Shown piece by piece: positions 28,134 to 37,558 of a stretch of DNA of 64,000 bases. The stretch's first letter is position 1. Every line of letters starts with the position of its first letter. The translations under genes and the position numbers were made by a program. Under the pieces are notes generated by a model. That model was not told the origin of the DNA. It saw nothing but the letters and a program-made list of their open reading frames with translations, and did not search any database. The stretch is from Xanthomonas sp. DAR 34887 (GTDB lineage: Bacteria > Pseudomonadota > Gammaproteobacteria > Xanthomonadales > Xanthomonadaceae): the NCBI RefSeq assembly GCF_041245805.1, contig NZ_CP162490.1:408501-472500 (forward strand). The letters run 5' to 3'.

Positions 28134-30263
28134 ATGAACGATGACGCCCCAGCGGCCGCGCCCCGCGCCGCCGACACGCCCCAGCGCCAGCTGACCGAGC
28201 CGCTGAAGCTGGCGATCCGCGACGCCTACACCAAGCTGCAGGCCAACACGCCGGGCTTCAAGGTGCGCCGTGCGCAGAGCCAGATGATCGGCGTGGTGTC
28301 GCGCGCGCTGGGCACCAGCGGCGGCGTCGGCGTGGCCGAGGCGCCGACCGGCGTCGGCAAGAGTCTGGGCTATCTCACCGCCGGGGTGCCGATCGCGCTG
28401 GCCAGCAAGAAGAAACTGGTGATCAGCACCGGCACCGTGGCGCTGCAATCGCAATTGGTGGAACGCGACATTCCCGCGTTCCTCAAGGCCACCGGCATCG
28501 AGGCGACGGTGGCGCTGGCCAAGGGCCGCACCCGCTATCTGTGCGCGCGCAACGTCGCCGAGCTGCACGGCGAAGCCGCGCAGGACAGCATGTTCGAGGA
28601 CGAGGCGCCGCTGTACGACCGTCCGCTGAGCCCGGCCGAGGCCGAGCAGGCGCGCGCCCTGGCCAAGGCCTACGCCGACAAGACCTGGAACGGCGACCTG
28701 GATGCGGCGCCGGAGCCGATCCCGGCATCGCTGCGCGCGCGCATCACCACCAACGCCGCCGGCTGCGCCGGGCGCCGCTGCTCGTTCGCGGTGCAGTGCC
28801 CGGTACTGAAGGCGCGCAGCGATGTGCGCGAGGCGCAGATCGTGGTCACCAACCATGCGCTGCTGCTGTCGGCGCTGGCGCTGGGCGACAGCGACAACGG
28901 CCAGCCGTTGATCGCGCCGCCATCGGACATGCTGCTGGTGCTCGACGAAGGCCACCACATCGCCGGCGTCGCCATCGACCAGGGCGCGGCCAATCTGGCG
29001 CTGGACGACATGGCGCGGCGCACCGGCCGCCTGCAGGCGCTGGTCGGCGCCGCCTACCGGCTGGCCGACAAGGACACCATCGGCAACCAGTTGCCGAACG
29101 AGGCGATCGAACTGGCAACCCAGGTCAGCAAGGGGCTGAAAGCCTTCCGCGCCGAGATCGAACGCGCCTGGGTGCCGGATCCGGGCCAGGAAGAACCGAT
29201 GTGGCGCGCGCCCAATGGACGCCTGCCCGAAGACTGGAAACCCTTCATCGACGCGCAGGCGCAGGACACCGCCGCGCTGCTCAACTGGGTGCAGGCCGCG
29301 CATCAGCTGGTGGCCAAGTCCAAGCAGGAAGACGCGGCCAAGGAACGCCTGCAGCGCAGCCTGGGCATGGCCCTGGAGATGGTCGAGCAGCAATACGCGC
29401 TGTGGCTGGGCTGGCGCCGCGAGGACCAGGACGGGCAGGCGCCGATGGCGCGCTGGATCACCCTGTCGCGCGATGCCGATCTGGTCTGCCATTGCTCGCC
29501 GGTATCGGCCGCGCAGGTGTTGCGCGCGCTGCTGTGGAGCGAAGTGGACTCGGCGGTGCTGACCTCGGCCACGCTGACCGGCGGCGGCGATTTCCAGTCG
29601 CTGGCGATCGACAACGGCCTGCCCATGCACGCGGAGATGGTGTCGCTGTCTTCGCCGTTCGATTTGCCCAACCAGGCCGAGCTGATCGTGCCGAAATTCC
29701 CGGTGGCGCCGGACGATCGCGAAGGCCATCCGCGCGAGGTCGCGCGCTATCTGGTCAGGGAACTGGACTGGGGCAAGGGCTCGATCGTGCTGTTCACCTC
29801 GCGCTGGAAGATGCTCAAGGTCGCCGACCTGTTGCCGATCGCGCAGCGCAACCGCGTGCTGGTGCAGGGCGAGGGTTCCAAGTCGCAGATGATCGGCGAG
29901 CACATGCGCCGCATCGGCGCCGGCGAAGGCTCGGTGCTGTTCGGCCTGAATTCCTTCGGCGAGGGCCTGGACCTGCCCGGCGAGGCCTGCACCACCGTGG
30001 TCATCACCCAGGTGCCGTTCGCGGTGCCGACCGATCCGCAGACCGCCACGCTCGGCGAGTGGTTCGAAAGCCGCGGTCTCAACGCCTTCAACCTGATCGC
30101 GGTGCCGCACGCGCTGCGCACGCTGACCCAGTTCGCCGGACGCCTGATCCGCAGTTCCAGCGACCACGGCCGGGTCATCATTCTCGATTCGCGCCTGCTC
30201 ACCAAGCGCTACGGCAAGCGCATCATCGATGCGCTGCCGCCGTTCAAGCGGGTGATCGGCTAA
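28134..30263 (+). CDS. dinG: ATP-dependent DNA helicase DinG
   Basis: 709-residue XPD-like superfamily 2 helicase, 5'-3', that clears R-loops and damaged DNA. Walker A is APTGVGKSLG (about 68), motif II is VLDEGHH, and the C-terminal motifs include FGLNSFGEGLDLPG and QFAGRLIRSS. Four cysteines for an FeS cluster lie in RYLCARN, GCAGRRCSF and QCPV. DEGH rather than DEAH and the length match DinG rather than YoaA. It starts 57 bases after the small membrane protein genes. Confidence 0.93.
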   Translation: MNDDAPAAAPRAADTPQRQLTEPLKLAIRDAYTKLQANTPGFKVRRAQSQMIGVVSRALGTSGGVGVAEAPTGVGKSLGYLTAGVPIALASKKKLVISTGTVALQSQLVERDIPAFLKATGIEATVALAKGRTRYLCARNVAELHGEAAQDSMFEDEAPLYDRPLSPAEAEQARALAKAYADKTWNGDLDAAPEPIPASLRARITTNAAGCAGRRCSFAVQCPVLKARSDVREAQIVVTNHALLLSALALGDSDNGQPLIAPPSDMLLVLDEGHHIAGVAIDQGAANLALDDMARRTGRLQALVGAAYRLADKDTIGNQLPNEAIELATQVSKGLKAFRAEIERAWVPDPGQEEPMWRAPNGRLPEDWKPFIDAQAQDTAALLNWVQAAHQLVAKSKQEDAAKERLQRSLGMALEMVEQQYALWLGWRREDQDGQAPMARWITLSRDADLVCHCSPVSAAQVLRALLWSEVDSAVLTSATLTGGGDFQSLAIDNGLPMHAEMVSLSSPFDLPNQAELIVPKFPVAPDDREGHPREVARYLVRELDWGKGSIVLFTSRWKMLKVADLLPIAQRNRVLVQGEGSKSQMIGEHMRRIGAGEGSVLFGLNSFGEGLDLPGEACTTVVITQVPFAVPTDPQTATLGEWFESRGLNAFNLIAVPHALRTLTQFAGRLIRSSSDHGRVIILDSRLLTKRYGKRIIDALPPFKRVIG

Positions 30264-30401
30264 GGCGGCGCTGTCTACATTTCGATGTCGATCGCCTGCG
30301 TATCGCGGCGCGTGTGCGAAGCGCCCATGGCACGAAGTGCAAAGCGCAACGCACATCTGTCAGGACCGCAATCACAGCGGCAGGCAAGGCATCCATCGCG
30401 C

Positions 30402-30416
30402 CTATCGCAGTCATAG
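30402..30416 (+). promoter_or_regulatory. Candidate OxyR core site upstream of katB
   Basis: CTAT-N7-ATAG matches the centre of the OxyR consensus (ATAG-N7-CTAT-N7-ATAG-N7-CTAT). The outer quarter sites are poor (ATCC on the left). It lies 68 bases upstream of the catalase start, in a 220-base gap with no other feature. Peroxide induction is inferred from this and from the known biology of katB. Confidence 0.45.
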
Positions 30417-30483
30417 CAACTAACGAATTCTCAGCCTGCAGCGTCACAGCGATGATTCAGCTCCCTCAACACGAGCTGACGCC

Positions 30484-32007
30484 ATGCGCCCTGCAACCCT
30501 GTTGGTGCTCGCCCTGCTGTCGCAGACCCTGATCGCCCCCGCCGGGTTCGCGCAGACCACGCTCACCCGCGACAACGGTGCGCCGGTCGGCGACAACCAG
30601 AACTCGCAGACCGCCGGCGCCAACGGCCCGACCCTGCTGCAGGACGTGCAGCTGATCCAGAAGCTGCAGCGCTTCGACCGCGAGCGCATCCCCGAGCGCG
30701 TGGTGCATGCGCGCGGCACCGGCGTGCATGGCGAGTTCACCGCCAGCGCCGACATCTCCGACCTGACCAAGGCCAAGGTGTTCACTGCCGGCACGAAGAC
30801 CCCGGTCTTCGTGCGCTTCTCCTCGGTGGTGCACGGCAATCATTCGCCGGAGACGCTGCGCGATCCGCACGGCTTCGCCACCAAGTTCTACACCAGCGAA
30901 GGCAACTGGGACCTGGTCGGCAACAACTTCCCGACCTTCTTCATCCGCGATGCGATCAAGTTCCCGGACATGGTGCACGCGTTCAAGCCCGATCCGCGCA
31001 CCAACCTGGATGACGACGCGCGCCGCTTCGATTTCTTCTCGCACGTGCCCGAAGCCACGCGCACGCTGACCCTGCTGTACTCCAACGAAGGCACGCCGGC
31101 CGGCTACCGTTTCATGGACGGCAACGGCGTGCACGCCTACAAGCTGGTCAACGCGCAGGGCGAGGTGCACTACGTCAAGTTCCATTGGAAATCGCTGCAG
31201 GGCCTGAAGAACCTGGATCCGAAGCAGGTGGCGCAGGTGCAGGGCAAGGACTACAGCCACCTGACCAACGATCTGGTCGGCGCGATCAAGCAGGGCGACT
31301 ATCCGAAGTGGGATCTGTACATCCAGGTGCTGAAGCCGGAAGACCTGGCCAAGTTCGACTTCGACCCGCTGGATGCGACCAAGATCTGGCCGGACGTGCC
31401 CGAGCGCAAGATCGGGCAGATGGTGCTCAACAGGAACGTGGACAATTTCTTCCAGGAGACCGAGCAGGTGGCGATGGCGCCGGCCAATCTGGTGCCGGGC
31501 ATCGAGCCGTCCGAAGACCGCCTGCTGCAGGGGCGCATCTTCTCCTATGCCGATACCCAGCTGTACCGCGTCGGCACCAATGGCCTGAGCCTGCCGGTGA
31601 ACCGGCCGCTGGCGGCGGTCAACAACGGCAACCAGGATGGGACGATGAATTACGGCGCCACGTCCAGCGGCGTCAACTACGAGCCGAGCCGGCTCAACCC
31701 GCGCCCGCAGGATCCGAACGCGCGCTACAGCCAGTTGCCGTTGTCGGGCACCACGCAGCAGGCGAAGATCGTCCGCGAACAGAACTTCAAGCAGGCGGGC
31801 GAGTTGTTCCGCAGCTACAGCAAGAAGGAACAGCAGGACCTGATCCAGAGCTTCGGCGAATCGCTGGCCGGCACCGACGACGCCAGCAAGCACATCATGC
31901 TCTCGTTCCTGTACAAGGCCGATCCGGCCTACGGCAGTGGCGTCGCCCGTGTCGCCAAGGGCGACCTGGCGCGAGTCAAGCAGCTGGCCGCGCAACTGCA
32001 GGATTGA
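30484..32007 (+). CDS. katB: Periplasmic monofunctional haem catalase KatB
   Basis: Converts hydrogen peroxide to water and oxygen. 507 residues with a Sec signal peptide (cleavage near GFAQ). The distal His75 lies in RVVHARGTGVHGEF, the distal Asn (147/148) in LVGNNFPTFFIRD and the proximal haem ligand Tyr355 in RIFSYADTQLYR. Clade and signal match the KatB type. It is followed by an ankyrin-repeat gene, the katB-ankB arrangement known from Pseudomonas aeruginosa and Xanthomonas, where the ankyrin protein supports full catalase activity. Confidence 0.95.
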   Translation: MRPATLLVLALLSQTLIAPAGFAQTTLTRDNGAPVGDNQNSQTAGANGPTLLQDVQLIQKLQRFDRERIPERVVHARGTGVHGEFTASADISDLTKAKVFTAGTKTPVFVRFSSVVHGNHSPETLRDPHGFATKFYTSEGNWDLVGNNFPTFFIRDAIKFPDMVHAFKPDPRTNLDDDARRFDFFSHVPEATRTLTLLYSNEGTPAGYRFMDGNGVHAYKLVNAQGEVHYVKFHWKSLQGLKNLDPKQVAQVQGKDYSHLTNDLVGAIKQGDYPKWDLYIQVLKPEDLAKFDFDPLDATKIWPDVPERKIGQMVLNRNVDNFFQETEQVAMAPANLVPGIEPSEDRLLQGRIFSYADTQLYRVGTNGLSLPVNRPLAAVNNGNQDGTMNYGATSSGVNYEPSRLNPRPQDPNARYSQLPLSGTTQQAKIVREQNFKQAGELFRSYSKKEQQDLIQSFGESLAGTDDASKHIMLSFLYKADPAYGSGVARVAKGDLARVKQLAAQLQD

Positions 32008-32016
32008 CCGTTCACC

Positions 32017-32064
32017 GCGCAGCGCGGCGGCGCCTCCCCCACGCCGCGCTGCGCCTCCTTTTTT
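32017..32064 (+). terminator. Hairpin with T-run between katB and ankB
   Basis: A perfect 13-bp stem, GCGCAGCGCGGCG (32017-32029) with CGCCGCGCTGCGC (32042-32054), is followed by TTTTTT at 32059-32064. It looks like an intrinsic terminator or attenuator that would lower ankB expression relative to katB. Confidence 0.8.
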
Positions 32065-32078
32065 GCCGGAGACCGAGC

Positions 32079-32624
32079 ATGCGTCGCTTCCTTCTTCTCG
32101 TCCTGAGCCTGGTCGCCGTTTCGGCCACTGCCGCACCGGCTGCCGCCGACCCGGCCAAGATCCAGGCGCAACTGCGCGACTACTTCTTCGATGCCGCGCG
32201 CGAAGGGCGGCAGGACATGCTGGCCGAATTCATCCAGGCGCACTACGACCTCAATACCCGCGACGACAAGGGCTATACCGCGCTGATCCTGGCCGCCTAC
32301 CACGGCCAGCAGCCGGCGGTGGAGCAATTGCTGCGCGCCGGGGCCGATCCGTGCGCGCAGGACAAGCGCGGCAACACCGCGCTGATGGGCGCGATCTTCA
32401 AGGGCGAACTGGCGATCGCCAGGCGGCTGATGCAGGCCGACTGCGCGCCCGACCAGCGCAACAACGCCGGCCAGACCGCGGCGATGTACGCGGCGCTGTT
32501 CCAGCGCGCCGAAGTGCTGAAGGAACTCGCCGCCAAGGGCGCCGACCTGCAGGCCAGGGACGCGCAAGGCAACGACGTGGCCAAGCTGCAGCGCGGCGAA
32601 TTCGCACAGGCGCCGGCGCGCTGA
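32079..32624 (+). CDS. ankB: Periplasmic ankyrin-repeat protein, catalase partner
   Basis: 181 residues: a Sec signal peptide (cleavage near AAPAAA), then about four ankyrin repeats (DDKGYTALILAAYHGQQPAVEQLLRAGADP, DKRGNTALMGAIFKGELAIARRLMQ, NNAGQTAAMYAALFQRAEVLKELAAKGAD). It follows katB on the same strand, 71 bases away across an attenuator-like hairpin. Known homologues (AnkB/AnkA) protect or stabilise the periplasmic catalase. Confidence 0.92.
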   Translation: MRRFLLLVLSLVAVSATAAPAAADPAKIQAQLRDYFFDAAREGRQDMLAEFIQAHYDLNTRDDKGYTALILAAYHGQQPAVEQLLRAGADPCAQDKRGNTALMGAIFKGELAIARRLMQADCAPDQRNNAGQTAAMYAALFQRAEVLKELAAKGADLQARDAQGNDVAKLQRGEFAQAPAR

Positions 32625-33088
32625 GCCAGCCGCAGGAAGCGCGGTGCCCCGGCATGGATCGCCACGAGCCATCGCCCGGCTTCGCCGCTGCAAGATCTCG
32701 TTTGAGATGTCGGCCAAGGCGAGGCGGGGCAGGGCGCCCTGCTGGCCGATAGCGCCGGCCGGCACCGAATGCAACGAAAGCCGACCAGGACGCACGGCCG
32801 CCAGCGTTGCCGCACCGCGGTGTGCACCCACCTGTCCAGCGGCACGCGCATCGGTGGCGGCGATGGGACGCAAGGTCGAGATGCCCGCCGATGGAGCGCG
32901 AACGTGCGTGCCGGCAAGGTGACGCCCGCGCCTGTTTTCAAGGAAATGCACGCGTCGCCGCATGGTTCAGCGGCGACATGGCGCCCAAGCCACAGGATCG
33001 GCGAAAATACCCGACCTGCCGGCCCGTGACGGCTCCCTTCAACACATTGCGCGCTGCGCCGCCCTTCGCTGCGATACCGGGCACGGCC

Positions 33089-33115
33089 ATCGCTGTCATC
33101 GCTGTCATCGCTGTC
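33089..33115. repeat. Tandem repeat, three copies of ATCGCTGTC
   Basis: Three perfect 9-base units lie just upstream of the SDR gene. The 536-base gap 32625-33160 otherwise holds no recognisable feature; the reading frame of the SDR gene is open through part of it, but without coding character. Confidence 0.7.
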
Positions 33116-33160
33116 GGCCGCCGCCGCGCTGTCGTGCCTTCGCTTCTTCCTGGATCCGTC

Positions 33161-34741
33161 TTGAACACCACCGCCTCGCCCCCTGCCACCGACGACCTGC
33201 CCCTGACCGAGCGCCTGCGCGTCGCCCTGGACCTGCTCGAAGCCATCGATGCCGACCGCAGCGTGCTCGACGCGCTGCCCGAGGCCGACCGCGTGCGCCT
33301 GCATCAGGTCGTCGCCAAGGTCTACCACCCCGAGCCCAAGGCGCGCCGGCAACTGCTCAAGCAGCAGGCGCGCGAACGCCATCAGGAAAAGGTGCGCAAG
33401 GCCGAAGCGTTGCTCGAGCAGACCGGCATCCGCGCGCTGCGGCGCAAGCCGGTGTTCAGCACGCCGAACTACTTCCCGCCGCATGCCGCCGGCCTGCACG
33501 ACGGCCGCAATGCCGCTGCCGAGGAACCCGCGGCGGCGCACTCGCCGGAGCTGCGCCACTGCTACGTGTGCAAGCAGAAGTTCACCCAGTTGCACCACTT
33601 CTACGACCAGATGTGCCCGGCCTGCGCCGAGCTGAACTACTTCAAGCGCACCGAGACCGCCGACCTGCGCGGGCGTGTGGCGCTGCTGACCGGCGGCCGG
33701 GTCAAGATCGGCTACCAGGCCGGGTTGAAGCTGCTGCGCGCCGGCGCCGAGCTGATCGTGACCACGCGCTTCCCGCGCGATTCGGCTTCGCGTTACGCGC
33801 AGGAACCGGATTTCGCCGAGTGGGGCCACCGCCTGCAGGTGTTCGGCCTGGACCTGCGCCACACGCCCAGTGTCGAAGCGTTCTGCAGCCAGCTGCTGGC
33901 CACGCGCGAGCGGCTGGACTTCATCGTCAACAACGCCTGCCAGACCGTGCGCCGGCCGCCGCAGTTCTACGCGCACATGATGGCCGGCGAGACCGCCGCG
34001 CTGCACGAACTGCCCGAGCACGTGCGCCGCCTGGTCGGCCACTACGAAGGCCTGCGCAGCCCGGAGCTGCTGCCGGCGGCGTCGGCGACCACGCTGTCGG
34101 TGGGCCAGGGCCACGGCATCAGCGGTGCCGACGGCCTGACCCGCGCCGCCGAGCTGTCGCAGGTGCCGTTGCTGGCCGACGAACTGCTCGGCCAGCAGCA
34201 CCTGTTTCCCGAAGGCCGGCTGGACCAGGACCTGCAGCAGGTGGACCTGCGCGGGCGCAACTCGTGGCGGCTGCTGATGGCCGAAGTGCCGTCGGTGGAA
34301 TTGCTGGAGACGCAGCTGGTCAATGCCATCGCCCCGTTCATCATCAACGCGCGGCTCAAGCCGCTGATGCTGCGCACGCCCGAGCGCGACAAGCACATCG
34401 TCAACGTGTCGGCGATGGAGGGGCAGTTCTACCGCAACTTCAAGACCACCCGGCATCCGCACACCAATATGGCCAAGGCCGCGTTGAACATGATGACCCG
34501 GACTTCGGCGGCCGATTACCAGAACGACGGCATCCACATGAACAGCGTGGACACCGGCTGGGTCACCGACGAGGATCCGGCCGAGATCGCCGCGCGCAAG
34601 GTGCAGGAAGAACGCTTCCATCCGCCGTTGGACATCGTCGACGGCGCCGCGCGCATCGTCGACCCGATCATCCACGGCTTCAACACCGGCGAGCACGTGT
34701 GGGGACAGTTCCTGAAGGACTACGCGCCGACGGATTGGTGA
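33161..34741 (+). CDS. SDR-family oxidoreductase with N-terminal helical/zinc region
   Basis: About 526 residues. A charged helical N-terminus (to about 100) is followed by a CYVCKQKF-x(9)-MCPAC putative zinc site (about 130-155). An SDR Rossmann domain begins at RVALLTGGRVKIGYQAGLKLL (about 170) with FIVNNACQT. NVSAMEGQFYRNFKTTRHPHTNMAKAALNMM stands for the catalytic Ser/Tyr/Lys region, with His where the classical Tyr is expected. The reaction is unknown. The TTG at 33161 is inferred; in-frame upstream GTGs exist, so the start is uncertain. Confidence 0.78.
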   Translation: MNTTASPPATDDLPLTERLRVALDLLEAIDADRSVLDALPEADRVRLHQVVAKVYHPEPKARRQLLKQQARERHQEKVRKAEALLEQTGIRALRRKPVFSTPNYFPPHAAGLHDGRNAAAEEPAAAHSPELRHCYVCKQKFTQLHHFYDQMCPACAELNYFKRTETADLRGRVALLTGGRVKIGYQAGLKLLRAGAELIVTTRFPRDSASRYAQEPDFAEWGHRLQVFGLDLRHTPSVEAFCSQLLATRERLDFIVNNACQTVRRPPQFYAHMMAGETAALHELPEHVRRLVGHYEGLRSPELLPAASATTLSVGQGHGISGADGLTRAAELSQVPLLADELLGQQHLFPEGRLDQDLQQVDLRGRNSWRLLMAEVPSVELLETQLVNAIAPFIINARLKPLMLRTPERDKHIVNVSAMEGQFYRNFKTTRHPHTNMAKAALNMMTRTSAADYQNDGIHMNSVDTGWVTDEDPAEIAARKVQEERFHPPLDIVDGAARIVDPIIHGFNTGEHVWGQFLKDYAPTDW

Positions 34742-34792
34742 GCGGCGGCGTGGCCCTGCGTCACCCGCGCGCTTTGGAAACCGGTGCGGACA

Positions 34793-35098
34793 TCAGTCCG
34801 GCCGGCGCAGCCGGTTGGCCTTGAAGCGGTTCGCAAGCGAAGAACCCAGATCAAGCAGCCGGCCGGCCATCCACCCCAGGCCGAGAAACCATAGGCAAAC
34901 CGGCCATACCAGCAAGGCGATGGCGAGCGTCAACAGTTGGAGGTCGAACGCCGTCATCGTGCCGGCCACATAGCAATCGCCGTGCGGCGGACAGCCCAGC
35001 TCGGCGTACAGGCGCTCGATCCTGTCGGAGAGCGCCAACGGCACATAGGCGAGCGCAAGCCACCACAGGGATTGGATGATCCGCCGCAGGATCGCCAT
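34793..35098 (-). CDS. Small membrane protein, unknown
   Basis: 101 residues with two helices (about 9-24 and 50-76). A short Cys-containing periplasmic loop (ELGCPPHGDCYVAG) lies between them. It is 7 bases downstream of another small membrane protein gene, so the two are probably one operon. Confidence 0.72.
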   Translation of the reverse strand: MAILRRIIQSLWWLALAYVPLALSDRIERLYAELGCPPHGDCYVAGTMTAFDLQLLTLAIALLVWPVCLWFLGLGWMAGRLLDLGSSLANRFKANRLRRPD

Positions 35099-35105
35099 AT
35101 CCGCC

Positions 35106-35531
35106 TCAGCTGGAGCGGTCGGAGGCGGCGGTGGCGCTGCCTTGGGCGCTTTCGCGCCCCCAGAATTCCACCATGATGGTCATCAAGGTCCACACGATCA
35201 GCGTGGGTTGCACCTTGTCGGGCAGCAGATCGTGGCCCCTGAGCATGATGTCGATCATCTTCGGCAGGGTCAGCGCCAGCAGCAGCGTGTAGATCGCGTA
35301 CGCGACCCGGTGCCGGCTGCTGGAGATGAACAGAATGGAGATGACCGTGCTGGCGAGGATGCCCAGCACGATGCCGAACCGCCAGCCGTCGAGCCGTTCC
35401 GTGCCGGTGAGGACCAGGCCCAGCACGGCGCCGAAGAACGTGTTGATGCCGCTCAGATTCGCCTCGTATTCGCCCTTGGACATCTTTCCAAGGCCGGCCT
35501 TGCCGAACAGACCGCCGAACTTCTTCCACAT
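35106..35531 (-). CDS. Small membrane protein, unknown
   Basis: 141 residues with three or four helices (about 30-44, 51-68, 76-95 and 110-122). The N-terminus is rich in Lys/Gly. No recognised domain. First gene of a two-gene unit with the ORF at 34793-35098. The 560 bases to its right hold only fragmentary frames (one ends RIVERIIYRRKARE at 35827) and no gene I can support. Confidence 0.75.
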   Translation of the reverse strand: MWKKFGGLFGKAGLGKMSKGEYEANLSGINTFFGAVLGLVLTGTERLDGWRFGIVLGILASTVISILFISSSRHRVAYAIYTLLLALTLPKMIDIMLRGHDLLPDKVQPTLIVWTLMTIMVEFWGRESAQGSATAASDRSS

Positions 35532-36091
35532 GAGACATCCCCTTGTCTGCTACGACGTATGTCGTCTATTTTCCCTTGCACCGTGCGTTCGACGATGCCT
35601 GCGCCCCCGCGCCGCATCGGCCATGTTCCCCTTCCCGGACCATGGCGGCCTGCCCTGCGTGCAGCCCAACTTTAGCGGAGATTGGCGATGACCAGCGCAC
35701 GACCGCTGCACGGACCGCCGCAGGCGCCGCGGGACCAGCGCTGCCATTTGCGCCCGGGCATCCTCGGCGCCGCAATGCAATGCGCATCGTCGAGCGGATC
35801 ATCTATCGCCGCAAAGCCAGGGAGTAAGTGCAGAGCAGTTGCCGAGGACGACACACGGAAGGACGGCAGGCGCGCATCGCCATCGCGCAGCGCGGTCATG
35901 ATCGCGCCGCGCAACGCGTCCTCCGGCCGTACCGGTGCCGCGGCGGCGCCGATCCGTGCATGGCAGACGGCCCCTGCCGGCGTCGGCGTGGCGAAGGATG
36001 CCTGCGCATGTATGGCCCACTGCGGCGCCGGCGCTTGCGCTTTGCGGCCGCGGTGCAGAATCCGGCATCGACCCAAGCGCAGAGCGATGCC

Positions 36092-36445
36092 ATGGCCTCC
36101 GACGCCAGCTATGTGGATTACGTTATGGAGCAGGCGGCGCTCGGCGCTGCGCTGACCTGCAAGAAGATGTTCGGCGAATACGCGCTGTACCTGGACGGCA
36201 AGGTGGTAGCGTTCGTCTGCGACAACCAGGTCTTCGTCAAGCCGACCGCCGCCGGGCGCGCGCTGCTCGACGAGGTGATCGAACAGGCACCGTATCCGGG
36301 CGGCAAGCCGCACTACCTGATCGACGAAGGGTTGGAGGACCGGAGCCTGTTGCAGCGGCTGTTGCGCGCCACGGCCCAGGCATTGCCCGCCCCCAAACCG
36401 GCCAAGGCCGGCAAGCGCGCGAGCCCGCCGCCGACGCCGCGTTAG
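36092..36445 (+). CDS. TfoX/Sxy N-terminal domain protein
   Basis: 117 residues. TfoX-N domain with MFGEYALYLDGKVVAFVCDNQVFVKPTAAGRALL, followed by a Pro/Lys-rich tail in place of the TfoX C-terminal domain. Full TfoX regulates natural competence; single-domain homologues have no settled role. The ATG at 36092 starts just before the conserved region. Confidence 0.88.
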   Translation: MASDASYVDYVMEQAALGAALTCKKMFGEYALYLDGKVVAFVCDNQVFVKPTAAGRALLDEVIEQAPYPGGKPHYLIDEGLEDRSLLQRLLRATAQALPAPKPAKAGKRASPPPTPR

Positions 36446-36481
36446 ATCGCGTGGCGTCTCCCGGAATCCTGTAGCGCCGCT

Positions 36482-36949
36482 TCAGGTCAGCGCGTGCAGC
36501 TCGCCGCGGACGCCGCCCGCCTGCAGATGCAGATAGCCCACCCCGATCGGCAGGCTGAAACGGCGCGGTCCGGCGCTGCCGGGATTGACGTACAACACGC
36601 CGTCGCGGGTCTGCAACAGCGGTTTGTGCGAATGCCCGCTGACCACCACGTCCACGGAGGCGGAATCGCGCGCCAGCGTCTTCAGATCGTGCAGCACGTG
36701 CACACGGATGCCCGCGATGTCGATGTCCAGGGTGTCGGGCAGCGCCTGCGCCCACGGTGCGGTATCGATGTTGCCGCGGATCGCGTGCAGCGGCGCGATG
36801 GCGCGCAGCGCATCGAGGATCTCCGGCTTGCCGATGTCGCCGGCATGCACGATGGCGACGCAACCGCGCATCGCCGCCAGCGCCTGTGGCCGCAACAGGC
36901 TGTGGGTGTCGGAGATCAGGCCGATTCGCAGCGGTGGGACGGAAGGCAT
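36482..36949 (-). CDS. YfcE/MJ0936-type metallophosphoesterase
   Basis: 155 residues. Metal-binding motifs in order: GLISDTHS (about 9-16), HAGDIG (about 35), GNID (about 59), SGHSHKP (about 104) and the NPGS signature (about 123). These define the small calcineurin-like phosphodiesterase family acting on cyclic or other phosphodiesters. Cytoplasmic. Confidence 0.93.
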   Translation of the reverse strand: MPSVPPLRIGLISDTHSLLRPQALAAMRGCVAIVHAGDIGKPEILDALRAIAPLHAIRGNIDTAPWAQALPDTLDIDIAGIRVHVLHDLKTLARDSASVDVVVSGHSHKPLLQTRDGVLYVNPGSAGPRRFSLPIGVGYLHLQAGGVRGELHALT

Positions 36950-37054
36950 CGGAAAGTTCTGGCAACGGGATGGAGTGCTAGCCTAACCCCCACGTTCGCA
37001 AGGCCGTGTGCCGGTCCACGCGGACGGCTTCCTTCACCCTGTCGCGAGAACCAC

Positions 37055-37399
37055 ATGTCGTCTGCAGCGCTTCATCGGGAACCGGCGGCCTACGTGGAAA
37101 CGGCCGACGCCGCCGCGATCCGGGTCCGCGCGATGCGTGGCGAACATGATGCCGCGCTGCGTACGCTGGGTTTCGCCGCTACCGGCGAGGCCGGCGTCTA
37201 TGCCATGGCGGTGCGCGACGATGCGGAAAAGGCCGAGGCGTTCCACGCGCTGCGCGAACTGGGCCTGGCCTTTGCCGCCGGAAGGGAATGGTGCCCGGCA
37301 GAGGTCTTCGGCTATCTGCGCGACAAAGGACTGCTGAGCGGGCCGTTCCTGCGCATCGCCTGGACCCAGCCTGGCCGCTACCGATTGCAGGAGGCGTAA
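37055..37399 (+). CDS. Hypothetical protein
   Basis: 114 residues, soluble, with a compact composition (FAATGEAGVYAMAVRDDAEKAEAFHALRELGLAFAAGREWCPAEVFGYLRDKGL). No domain recognised. Divergent from the phosphodiesterase gene. The ATG at 37055 is chosen because upstream frame sequence is antisense to that gene. Confidence 0.7.
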   Translation: MSSAALHREPAAYVETADAAAIRVRAMRGEHDAALRTLGFAATGEAGVYAMAVRDDAEKAEAFHALRELGLAFAAGREWCPAEVFGYLRDKGLLSGPFLRIAWTQPGRYRLQEA

Positions 37400-37558
37400 T
37401 CGCGCGCCACGCGGACCGCCGCCAACGCATAGGGCCGCAGCAGGCTGGGAGATCATGCCGATCCCCAACGGCGGGACGGATGGCATCGGCGGCCTGTCGG
37501 GGGAGACGATAGCCAGCTGCGCCGGCGGCCACCGTTCTTCCCTGGCTTCGACTCCGGC

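Noticed and set aside
28038..30356. 772-codon minus-strand ORF
   Set aside because: Antisense to dinG, low-complexity composition.
32297..34696. 799-codon minus-strand ORF
   Set aside because: Antisense to the ankyrin tail and SDR gene.
35543..36091. Short plus-strand ORFs between the membrane proteins and the TfoX-N gene
   Set aside because: Only the last residues of one (RIVERIIYRRKARE) look protein-like; no start, neighbour or family supports a gene.
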